64,000 nucleotides of DNA. Source: Phycisphaerae bacterium (GTDB lineage Bacteria; Planctomycetota; Phycisphaerae; FEN-1346; JAACEH01). A program made the translations under genes and the position numbers. The notes under the pieces are model-generated. The model saw only the letters and a program-made list of their open reading frames with translations, searched no databases and was not told the DNA's origin. Positions 33,413-40,350 of the stretch are shown here, piece by piece. The stretch is taken from assembly GCA_012729015.1 (NCBI GenBank), contig JAAYDY010000105.1, positions 99,296-163,295 on the forward strand, given 5' to 3'. The stretch's first letter is position 1. Every line of letters starts with the position of its first letter.

Positions 33413-35284
33413 ATGGAACCCATTTGCTGGTCTGCCATCTTCGACCGCATTCGTCGCAGGCCCCCGGGCAGCCTGACGCCCAATGCCCGCCTGGTGCTCC
33501 AGCGCCGGTATCTGCTCAAGAATGCCGCAGGCCGACCCATCGAAGACCCACCCGCGATGTTCGCTCGGGTCGCCGACAACATCGCGGAAGCCGAGGTGCG
33601 GTTGGGATGTTCCGATCTGAGAGACGCCGCGCGGGGGGCCTTCCTCTCGGCCATGGAAAGCCTGGACTTCCTGCCGAACAGCCCGACGCTGATGAACGCC
33701 GGTCGTCAGTTGCAGCAGTTGGCCGCCTGTTTCGTGCTGCCGGTGGAGGATTCCATTGAGGGCATCTTCGATGCCGTCAAGGCCGCGGCCCTGATTCACC
33801 AGTCCGGGGGCGGCACAGGGTTCTCGTTCTCCCGTCTGCGTCCGTCGGGCGACATGGTCAGCACCAGCCGGGGCCAGGCTTCCGGCCCGATCAGTTTCAT
33901 GCGCGTGTTCAACGAAGCCACCCGGGCGATCAGCCAGGGCGGATTCCGCCGCGGCGCGAACATGGGCATTTTGCGGATCGACCACCCGGACATTCGCGAC
34001 TTCATCCGCTGCAAGGAAGCCGAAGGGGCGTTCGAGAACTTCAACCTGTCGGTAGCCGTCACGAACGATTTCATGGAGCGGCTGGAGCGGAATGAGAGTA
34101 TGCCGCTGGTGAATCCTCGCGACGGCGGCCAGCGCGGATCCGTGTCGGCGGCCGAGCTCTGGGCAGAGATCGTGCGGCACGCCTGGGCCAATGGCGAGCC
34201 GGGCCTGTTCTTCGTGGACCGCGCCAACGCCGACCAGCCGACACCCGCCCTGGGCCCCATCGAGAGCACCAATCCGTGCGGCGAGCAGCCTCTGCTGCCC
34301 CACGAGGCCTGCAACCTGGGCAGCGTCAACCTGTCGCATTTCGCGGCCGACCGCGACATCGACTGGCCCGCCCTGCGCGACACGGTCCACCTGGCCGTGC
34401 GATTCCTCGACGACGCCATCGAGATGTCCCGGTATCCGCTGGCAGCCATCGACGCCACCGTCCGCGGCAACCGCAAGATCGGCCTCGGCGTCATGGGCTG
34501 GGCCGACCTGCTGATTGAACTGGGCATTCCTTATGACAGCGACCGGGCTCTGGAGACGGCCCGCCGCGTCATGGCCTTCATCCAGGCCGAGGGCCGTCGC
34601 GCCAGTCAGCATCTGGCCGTGGAGCGGGGCCCGTTCCCGAATCATTCACGCAGCCTCTTCGCCGGCGGCCCCGCACAGCGCAACGCCACGATCACGACCG
34701 TGGCGCCGACAGGAACTCTGAGCCTGATCGCAGGTTGCTCGGCCGGCATCGAACCGATCTTCAGCATCGCCACGGAACGCAACGTGCTGGGCGGCGAGCG
34801 GCTGCTGGAGGTCCAGCCCGCATTCGCGCGCATCGCCCGGCAGCGAGGTTTCTACAGCGATGATCTGCTGGAGCGGATGGCCTCGGGCGACCCCGACGCA
34901 CTGGCCCGCGTGCCGGAGGACGTCCTGCGGTTGTTCGCGACCGCCCACCAGGTGGCTCCCCAGTGGCACGTGAGAATGCAGGCAGCGTTCCAGGAACACG
35001 TGGACAACGCCGTTTCCAAGACCGTCAATCTGCCGCACGCGGCGAGGCCGGCCGACGTGGATCGTGTGTACCGGCTCGCGTGGCAACTGGGGTGCAAGGG
35101 CATCACCATCTACCGCGACGCGTCGCGACAGGAGCAGGTGCTGTTGAAGAGCAACGGTCGCTCGCTGGTTTGCCGCGAATGCCTGGTCGAGGACGATGCG
35201 CGGATGTGCCCCGAGTGCGGCGGCCCGCTGGTGCACGAGTCGGGATGCCACGTCTGTCACGGCTGCGGGTACACCCTGTGCTGA
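33413..35284 (+). CDS. nrdJ: Adenosylcobalamin-dependent ribonucleotide reductase (class II, NrdJ)
   Basis: A 623-residue enzyme from ATG 33413 (GGGAG upstream); the frame is open far upstream, but that part overlaps scpA out of frame. Motifs are FLPNSPTLMNAG, QQLAACFVLPVEDS, SGGGTGFSFSRLRP, ESTNPCGEQPLLP with the substrate-site cysteine, and TVAPTGTLSLIAGCSAGIEP. The C-terminus is a cysteine-rich zinc ribbon (CRECLVEDDARMCPECGG, then CHVCHGCGY), typical of NrdJ. No N-terminal ATP-cone is seen, so activity-site allostery is probably absent. It makes deoxynucleotides without oxygen, using B12. Confidence 0.95.
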   Translation: MEPICWSAIFDRIRRRPPGSLTPNARLVLQRRYLLKNAAGRPIEDPPAMFARVADNIAEAEVRLGCSDLRDAARGAFLSAMESLDFLPNSPTLMNAGRQLQQLAACFVLPVEDSIEGIFDAVKAAALIHQSGGGTGFSFSRLRPSGDMVSTSRGQASGPISFMRVFNEATRAISQGGFRRGANMGILRIDHPDIRDFIRCKEAEGAFENFNLSVAVTNDFMERLERNESMPLVNPRDGGQRGSVSAAELWAEIVRHAWANGEPGLFFVDRANADQPTPALGPIESTNPCGEQPLLPHEACNLGSVNLSHFAADRDIDWPALRDTVHLAVRFLDDAIEMSRYPLAAIDATVRGNRKIGLGVMGWADLLIELGIPYDSDRALETARRVMAFIQAEGRRASQHLAVERGPFPNHSRSLFAGGPAQRNATITTVAPTGTLSLIAGCSAGIEPIFSIATERNVLGGERLLEVQPAFARIARQRGFYSDDLLERMASGDPDALARVPEDVLRLFATAHQVAPQWHVRMQAAFQEHVDNAVSKTVNLPHAARPADVDRVYRLAWQLGCKGITIYRDASRQEQVLLKSNGRSLVCRECLVEDDARMCPECGGPLVHESGCHVCHGCGYTLC

Positions 35285-35299
35285 CCCTGCGAAGGAAAA

Positions 35300-35333
35300 C
35301 GGGCTGCACTCGACGCAGATCGAATGCAGCCCG
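35300..35333. terminator. Hairpin between convergent nrdJ and the small Cys4 gene
   Basis: CGGGCTGCA (35300-35308) pairs perfectly with TGCAGCCCG (35325-35333) across a 16-base loop, 15 bases after the nrdJ stop and 26 bases past the end of the converging gene. A U-run is missing on both strands. It may serve both genes. Confidence 0.45.
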
Positions 35334-35359
35334 CGATATTGGCTCCGGCTCAGGTTCCG

Positions 35360-35650
35360 TCAGCCGGTGTCCTTGATTCCGATGTTGACCACGCCGTCGT
35401 TATGTTGCGCGGTCCGGGCCATTCTGGCCTCCTCCTGGCGGACAAACGTTCGGGGTTTCTGCACGCGGCGCTCGGCCTCCATGCGCTGCCTGGCCAGATA
35501 CCGCTCGTAGTGCGCCTCGCTCATGTACCCCGGGCATTTCCTGTGAGTGTTCCACTGCTCTCGCGGATTGTCGAACAACCCGCATTCTGTCCGCAGGTTC
35601 AGCTTGCACTTGCCGCACTTGCGGATCGGGTGCCTGTTCTTCCTGTCCAT
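35360..35650 (-). CDS. Small Cys4 (zinc-ribbon-like) protein of unknown function
   Basis: A 96-residue protein with a perfect AAGGAGGGG ribosome site before ATG 35650. The N-terminal half carries C12-x2-C15-x7-C23-x15-C39, a likely metal site, in KCGKCKLNLRTECGLF and THRKCPGYM. The next region is helical and highly charged (EAHYERYLARQRMEAERRV), and the tail is polar. It converges on nrdJ. I do not recognise a named family. A zinc-stabilised regulatory or RNA/DNA-binding protein is possible but not shown. Confidence 0.7.
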   Translation of the reverse strand: MDRKNRHPIRKCGKCKLNLRTECGLFDNPREQWNTHRKCPGYMSEAHYERYLARQRMEAERRVQKPRTFVRQEEARMARTAQHNDGVVNIGIKDTG

Positions 35651-35972
35651 GGCCCCTCCTTAGAAGACACTAGCAGTTCTTCACAAGATTACGACGCCTC
35701 GTCTGTGCGTGATGGTCCTCGTGGCACCTCCTTTCGGGATTCCGTGCGTCCCCGCGCCGATTGACAAAGAACCTCCCCCCTGACAGCACTGTACACCCAC
35801 CTGCGCACAGGGTCAAGCGTCGCGGCACCTTGGGCCCGGCCTGATCCCCCCGGCCCCTCCCGAAAGCGGCCCGAAAGCGGCTTGCCGCTTGAACCTGCCC
35901 AGCCAATAGCCTAGAATCAGCCCTGTCGGTCACGGGTGCCGTGTGCCGGGGGAGAGGCCGGGAGGGCCGGGT
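35651..35972. other. Intergenic region between divergent small Cys4 gene and methyltransferase
   Basis: 322 bases with the methyltransferase promoter at 35889-35917. The remaining sequence has a tandem CCGAAAGCGG pair (about 35867 and 35877) but nothing else recognisable; minus-strand promoter elements for the Cys4 gene were not clear. Confidence 0.5.
35889..35917 (+). promoter_or_regulatory. Sigma-70-like promoter of the methyltransferase-ridA pair
   Basis: TTGAAC (35889-35894), a 17-base spacer and TAGAAT (35912-35917), about 56 bases before the ATG. Confidence 0.6.
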
Positions 35973-36743
35973 ATGGCGGGACAACCGTCCGTTTTCAGCA
36001 GTTCCGAGCCGTACTACGACATCATGGTGGATTGGGAGAAGCGGCTGGCGAACGAATCGGCGTTCTTCCAGCGTGCGTTTCAGTCGGTCCACGCCCAGAG
36101 CGTGCTCGACTGTGCGTGCGGCCTGGGACACCACGCCTGTCTGTTCGCCCGCTGGGGCATGCACGTCAGCGGGTCGGACCTCTCGGAGGAGATGATTCGC
36201 AAGGCACGCCACCTGGCCGACTCGCAGGGACAAGCCGTTGAGTTCATCCAAATCTCCTACGACGCTCTGACGAACGTCTTCTCGCATCCCTTCGACGCCG
36301 TGGTGTGCACCGGCAACAGCCTGTCGCTGGCCGGGAAACGGTCGGTGGTCGAGGACGCCATCGGCGAGATGGGCAGGCTCACCCGGCCGCACGGCGTGCT
36401 CGTCCTCCACGTGGTCAACTACGAGCTGTTCCCTCCTGGAAAGAACACCTACGGCGAGCCGGTGGCCCGCGAACATCTCGGCCAGAATTACATCTTCCTG
36501 AAGAGCTTCTGCCGGGCCGGCACCACGTGCGACATGGACCTGATTGTCCTCCAGAGCGGCGCCACGGGAACGTGGACCCGTACGGTGTTCAGCGAGCGGC
36601 TGTTGCTGCTCGACAAGGCGTCCCTGGTGGGCATGGCCGAGAAGGCGGGCTTCGGGAAGATCAACCTGTACGGGGGCTACGGCATGGCGCCGTTCGATCC
36701 CCGGACGAGCCAGGACCTGATTCTGGTGGCCAGGAAAGAGTGA
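35973..36743 (+). CDS. Class I SAM-dependent methyltransferase
   Basis: A 256-residue protein from ATG 35973 with GGAGG seven bases upstream. The Rossmann SAM site is VLDCACGLGHHACLFARWG, with the acidic residue that ends strand 2 in VSGSDLSEEMI and motif III FDAVVCTGNSLSLA. The last strands (GVLVLHVVNY, DLILVARKE) are normal. The substrate cannot be read; family members include small-molecule and glycine-type methyltransferases. It is followed after four bases by a RidA-family gene. Confidence 0.85.
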   Translation: MAGQPSVFSSSEPYYDIMVDWEKRLANESAFFQRAFQSVHAQSVLDCACGLGHHACLFARWGMHVSGSDLSEEMIRKARHLADSQGQAVEFIQISYDALTNVFSHPFDAVVCTGNSLSLAGKRSVVEDAIGEMGRLTRPHGVLVLHVVNYELFPPGKNTYGEPVAREHLGQNYIFLKSFCRAGTTCDMDLIVLQSGATGTWTRTVFSERLLLLDKASLVGMAEKAGFGKINLYGGYGMAPFDPRTSQDLILVARKE

Positions 36744-36747
36744 GACC

Positions 36748-37212
36748 ATGAGCATCGAAGATCGGTTGTCGGAACTGGGCTGGAAGCTGCCGCCTGCCGC
36801 CGGGCCGTTGGGCGCCTATGTGCCCGTGGTTCGCACGGGCAACCTGCTGTTCGTCAGCGGCCAGTTGCCCCTTCGCGACGGCAAGCTCCGCATCACCGGC
36901 CACGTGGGCGGCCCCGTCAGCGAGGCGCAGGCCCAGGAAGAGATGCGTCAGGCGGCCTTCAACGCCCTGGCCATCGTCCGGGCGGAGCTTGGCTCGCTGG
37001 ACCAGGTGCGCCGCGTGGTGCGGCTGGTCGGCCATGTGGCCAGTGCGCCGGACTTCACGGAGCAGGCCGCCGTCACAAACGCTGCCAGCGAGGTCTTCCT
37101 GAAGCTGTTCGGCCCGGAGCGGGGCAGCCACGCCCGCCTGGCCCTCGGGGCCGCGGCCCTGCCGAAGGGATCGCCCGTCGAGCTGGAGCTCATCATCGAG
37201 GCGGAGGAATAG
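36748..37212 (+). CDS. RidA/YjgF-YER057c-UK114 family protein
   Basis: A 154-residue protein of the longer Rid subgroup. Visible are NLLFVSGQLPLRDGKL, ITGHVGGPVSEAQAQEEMRQAAFNAL and the C-terminal LGAAALPKGSPVELELIIEA. The catalytic arginine region of true RidA (R in the ARSAVGV-type motif) appears here as HARLALGAA. It probably hydrolyses reactive enamine/imine intermediates or is a related Rid protein; the subgroup is not settled by eye. Confidence 0.88.
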   Translation: MSIEDRLSELGWKLPPAAGPLGAYVPVVRTGNLLFVSGQLPLRDGKLRITGHVGGPVSEAQAQEEMRQAAFNALAIVRAELGSLDQVRRVVRLVGHVASAPDFTEQAAVTNAASEVFLKLFGPERGSHARLALGAAALPKGSPVELELIIEAEE

Positions 37213-37262
37213 GCGGCCGGCGCTCTGCCAGCCGCGAGTTCCGGTGCCCGATGCAGACACCC

Positions 37263-37445
37263 GGGTGCATGTCACGTTTGTGGCGAGCAACTGGTCTGGG
37301 AATAACGCCGACCGTAGGGGCGGCTCGCGAGCCGCCCTCCGGCGGTGCCTGTCCCCCGCGGGTCGCTCGCGAGCGACCCCTACGTCGCTTCCCCCCGTTT
37401 CTGCGGTGCGAGAGCCAGCGTGCCTGAGAACGTGACATGCACCCC
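37263..37445. repeat. TIR-bounded element with nested palindromic core, copy 2
   Basis: The left end GGGTGCATGTCACGTTTGTG (37263-37282) and the right end GAACGTGACATGCACCC (37428-37444) are inverted repeats. CTGCGGTGCGAGAGCC is at 37401-37416. The core here is built of two perfect palindromes, GGCGGCTCGCGAGCCGCC (37319-37336) and GGGTCGCTCGCGAGCGACCC (37360-37379), bounded by GTAGGGG and CCCCTAC. No coding capacity. Confidence 0.75.
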
Positions 37446-37455
37446 AGACACCCGA

Positions 37456-37521
37456 ACGCGGGTGCGACGACATGTCAACGCAAAGTAGAAACGTCAACGC
37501 GGGCGCGACGACATTGACTCC
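37456..37521 (+). repeat. Direct repeats overlapping the trxA promoter
   Basis: ACGCGGGTGCGACGACATG (from 37456) and ACGCGGGCGCGACGACATT (from 37497) are 41 bases apart. The second copy runs into the -35 element. CGTCAACG-like words occur between them. They could be an operator; no matching regulator is known in the window. Confidence 0.5.
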
Positions 37522-37542
37522 GGACCGGCGCTCATCTACAAT
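37514..37542 (+). promoter_or_regulatory. Sigma-70-like promoter of trxA
   Basis: TTGACT (37514-37519), a 17-base spacer and TACAAT (37537-37542), a near-consensus promoter 45 bases before the trxA ATG. Confidence 0.72.
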
Positions 37543-37587
37543 CGCTCAGTAAGGTGTTCCATCCGCTAACCTTGAGGAGACTGGACT

Positions 37588-37920
37588 ATGGCAGGACAGA
37601 ATGTGGTGATGCTGACCGACGACAGCTTCGACGCCGAGGTGCTGGAGAGCCAGACGCCCGTGCTGGTCGATTTCTATGCAGACTGGTGCGCGCCGTGCCG
37701 CATGATGGGTCCCGTCATTGACGAGTTGGCCGACGAGTACGCGGGCAAGGCCAAGATCTGCAAGCTCGACACCGACGCCCATCGCGATGCGCCGTCGCGG
37801 TACGGCATCAGCGCCATTCCGACCATCATCCTGTTCGCCAACGGCGACGTGGCGAAACGGTTCGTCGGCGTGAACAAGAAGGCGGACCTCAAGGCCGCCC
37901 TCGACGCCGCGGCCCAGTAA
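37588..37920 (+). CDS. trxA: Thioredoxin
   Basis: A 110-residue cytoplasmic thioredoxin with the redox pair C34-C37 in FYADWCAPCRMMGP (WCxPC, with Ala instead of the usual Gly), the buried aspartate of VLVDFY, and the cis-proline in ISAIPTIILF. No signal peptide. It reduces protein disulfides and could re-reduce the ribonucleotide reductase encoded 2.3 kb upstream. Confidence 0.96.
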   Translation: MAGQNVVMLTDDSFDAEVLESQTPVLVDFYADWCAPCRMMGPVIDELADEYAGKAKICKLDTDAHRDAPSRYGISAIPTIILFANGDVAKRFVGVNKKADLKAALDAAAQ

Positions 37921-37931
37921 CGCTCAATCGT

Positions 37932-37975
37932 CTGAAGGCCTTCAGGGCGCCGTCCGCCGTCAGCGGGCGACGCCC
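37932..37975 (+). terminator. Hairpins downstream of trxA
   Basis: A perfect 14-base palindrome CTGAAGGCCTTCAG (37932-37945) is directly followed by a long stem, GGGCGCCGTCCGC against GCGGGCGACGCCC, with 11 of 13 pairs matched. The following sequence is not U-rich, so termination efficiency is uncertain. Confidence 0.4.
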
Positions 37976-38083
37976 TGCTTGCTGCCCGAACGCCGGCGGC
38001 GGCCATGCCATCGGAGCGTTACGCCTGGACCTTCGACGCAGCCGCCGCATGGGGCGGACACCAGGTGTCCACCAAGCACGGCT

Positions 38084-38884
38084 TCACCGTGCCGCCTTGA
38101 ATCTCGCCACCAACTCCGACTTGTCACCGGCCCTCATCAGGCTCTCGCCGACAAGGATGGCCTGGACCCCTGCCGCCAGGAGCCGCGAAACGTCGCCCTC
38201 GGTCGTGACGCCGCTCTCGGCGACAAGCACCGCCCCCTTGGGCACGTGACGAGCCAGCCGCTCGGTGGTCCCCAGATCCACCGTGAAGGTCCGCAGGTCG
38301 CGGTTGTTGACGCCCAGCAGCGTCGCCCCGGCGTCCACAGCCCGGCCCAGGGCCTCTTCGTCGTGGGACTCGACGAGCGGCTCCATGCCCAGCTCGCGAC
38401 CGAGCCCGACCAGGTCGGTCATGAGCGACGCCTCCAGCGCGTCGGAGATCAGCAGGAACGTGTCGGCCAGCCACGCCCTGGCCTCCCACACCTGGTACGG
38501 CGCCACGATGAAGTCCTTCCGCATCACCGGCACCGGCGACACGGACTTTGTCTGTGCGAGATACTCCAACTTGCCGCCGAAGTACCGCTCGTTGGTCAGA
38601 ACGCTGATGGCGTCGGCCCCTGCGGTGGCATACTGGGCGGCAATGCCTCGCGGGTCAAACTCGGCCACAATATCGCCGGCCGACGGGCTGCGCCGCTTGA
38701 TCTCCGCAATCAGTCGGACCGGGCCGTCCTTGTCGCGGCGCAAGGCCGCAGCCATCGCTGACGCCGGCGGACAATCCGCCGCCCGACTCTTCAACTCGTC
38801 CAGCGGCACGCGCGACTCGGCGGCCGCCAACTCCTGGCGCTTGTGCCTCAGAATCTGGTTCAGAATGTCAGGCAGATCACTCAT
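38084..38884 (-). CDS. trpC: Indole-3-glycerol phosphate synthase TrpC
   Basis: A 266-residue monofunctional enzyme. Motifs are ILNQILRHKRQEL, IAEIKRRSPSAGDI with the catalytic lysine, VLTNERYFGGKLEYL, VPVMRKDFIVAPYQVWEA with the second lysine, VNNRDLRTFTVDL and AILVGESLMRAGD. It closes the indole ring in tryptophan synthesis. It stands alone, with no other trp genes nearby, and is divergent from yjbQ. Confidence 0.97.
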   Translation of the reverse strand: MSDLPDILNQILRHKRQELAAAESRVPLDELKSRAADCPPASAMAAALRRDKDGPVRLIAEIKRRSPSAGDIVAEFDPRGIAAQYATAGADAISVLTNERYFGGKLEYLAQTKSVSPVPVMRKDFIVAPYQVWEARAWLADTFLLISDALEASLMTDLVGLGRELGMEPLVESHDEEALGRAVDAGATLLGVNNRDLRTFTVDLGTTERLARHVPKGAVLVAESGVTTEGDVSRLLAAGVQAILVGESLMRAGDKSELVARFKAAR

Positions 38885-38903
38885 GGTCCCCTCTGGAAAA
38901 ACC

Positions 38904-38933
38904 TTGCCCCCCGCCCCGCTCGCACACTATCAT
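38904..38933 (+). promoter_or_regulatory. Promoter of yjbQ and the CPBP gene
   Basis: TTGCCC (38904-38909), an 18-base spacer and TATCAT (38928-38933), 34 bases before the yjbQ ATG. Confidence 0.5.
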
Positions 38934-38967
38934 CGCGGCCGTAACAGCATAACGCAAGGAGCCCGGA

Positions 38968-39360
38968 ATGCAAACGTTCCCCGTCCGCACCGCCCGTCGC
39001 GAGCAGTTGCTCGACATCACCGGACAGGTGGCCGCCGCTCTTCGCGACGGACCGGACGAGGGCGTCTGCATCGTCTTCGTGCCGCACACGACGGCCGCCG
39101 TGACCATCAACGAGAACGCCGACCCGAGCGTGGTGGCCGACATGCTGGCTAAGACGTCGCGCATGGTTCCCCGTGACGAAGGCTACGCTCACGCCGAAGG
39201 CAACAGCGACGCCCACATCAAGGCCTCGCTCGTCGGCTCCAGCGTCACGATTCCGATCGCGGGCGGCCGCCTCGCCCTGGGCACGTGGCAGGGCATCTAC
39301 TTCTGCGAGTTCGACGGCCCGCGCTCGCGCACCGTGCATGTTCAAGTGCTTGGCCGATAG
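38968..39360 (+). CDS. yjbQ: YjbQ family protein (UPF0047)
   Basis: A 130-residue protein covering the whole UPF0047 domain: VFVPHTTAAVTINENADP, the central region with HAEGNSDAHIKASLVGSS, and the closing GTWQGIYFCEFDGPR. The conserved histidines form a metal-like pocket. Some members have weak thiamine-phosphate synthase activity; the biological role is not established. AAGGAG lies before the ATG, and the CPBP gene follows by nine bases. Confidence 0.93.
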   Translation: MQTFPVRTARREQLLDITGQVAAALRDGPDEGVCIVFVPHTTAAVTINENADPSVVADMLAKTSRMVPRDEGYAHAEGNSDAHIKASLVGSSVTIPIAGGRLALGTWQGIYFCEFDGPRSRTVHVQVLGR

Positions 39361-39369
39361 GCGGGCCCC

Positions 39370-40263
39370 ATGCCACTGACCGAGCTTCTCGATCCCGAGA
39401 TTCTGGCCTATGCGGTGAGCCTCCTTCTGGCAATCGGCGGCCTGCCCCTGCTCGTGGCGACGCTGCGACGCCTGAGGACACAGGGACTTGGGCTGCCGGA
39501 GACCGGGGCATGGCCCGCCGTCGGCTGGGGTCGCGAACAGGGCGGTTTGCTTTTCGTCCTGATCGTGTTCGTGCTCCAGAACGCGTTGCACATGGCCTTC
39601 GGCGGTCTCACGGCGTGGCTTACGGGCCCCGAGGGACACCTTCCACTGTCCCCAGGCGGGCGCATGGCCACACTCAGCCTGGTCACGGTCGCCCACTGGA
39701 TCGTCGCTTGCGGGCTCGTCCTCGGGTGGCTCATCGCCACCGGCAGGGCGCGTGCCGAGACGTTCGGCCTGACGCCAAGGCGCCTGCTCCGGTCCGCGGG
39801 GCGAGGCGCGGTGCTGCTTCTGGCTGCCGAGCCGCTGATCATCGCGACGCTGCTGGCCGGCGCCGCACTGCACGCGTGGATCGTCGAGGAGCCCCCGCCG
39901 GTTCACCCCGTCCTCCAGTCCCTGGGCGAACACCCGCAGGCGATGCACATCGTCGTGCTCTTCCTGACGGCCGGCGTACTCATCCCGTTCTTCGAGGAAC
40001 TCTTCTTCCGGGGCATCCTTCAGACGACGCTCATGCGTCTCGGCAACGCCACGGCAGCCATCACCATCGCCAGCGTCCTGTTCGGCCTGGTACACATGGG
40101 GGTGCCGACGAGCGTGCTCCCTCTGACGATTTTCGGCTGGGCCATGGGGTACGCGTTCTACCGCACGGGCAACCTCGCCTCGTGCGTCGTGATGCACAGC
40201 GTCTTCAACCTCATGAGCCTGAGCATGGCCTTGCTGCCTCACATGGCAGGCCGCACCCCGTAG
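39370..40263 (+). CDS. CPBP-family intramembrane metalloprotease
   Basis: A 297-residue membrane protein with about eight hydrophobic segments. The abortive-infection/CAAX-protease motifs are intact: FFEELFFRGIL (EExxxR), FGLVHMG (FxxxH) and VMHSVFNLMS (HxxxN). Family members process prenylated proteins, bacteriocins or regulators, or act in immunity; no substrate is indicated by the neighbours. Prenyl-related genes occur elsewhere in the window but not in this operon. Confidence 0.9.
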   Translation: MPLTELLDPEILAYAVSLLLAIGGLPLLVATLRRLRTQGLGLPETGAWPAVGWGREQGGLLFVLIVFVLQNALHMAFGGLTAWLTGPEGHLPLSPGGRMATLSLVTVAHWIVACGLVLGWLIATGRARAETFGLTPRRLLRSAGRGAVLLLAAEPLIIATLLAGAALHAWIVEEPPPVHPVLQSLGEHPQAMHIVVLFLTAGVLIPFFEELFFRGILQTTLMRLGNATAAITIASVLFGLVHMGVPTSVLPLTIFGWAMGYAFYRTGNLASCVVMHSVFNLMSLSMALLPHMAGRTP

Positions 40264-40350
40264 AATCGGCGGCCACGGAAAAAGCCACGGCCGGGCGCGA
40301 TGCCGGCCGTGTCGCACGTCGCTTGGAATGGCAGCCCGGGCACGCCGGGC

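Larger units (their letters stand above)
37213..37587. other. Intergenic region before thioredoxin, element-rich
   Basis: 375 bases holding the nested-palindrome element copy 2 (37263-37445), a pair of about 24-base direct repeats (37456-37521) and the trxA promoter (37514-37542). No gene. Confidence 0.6.
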
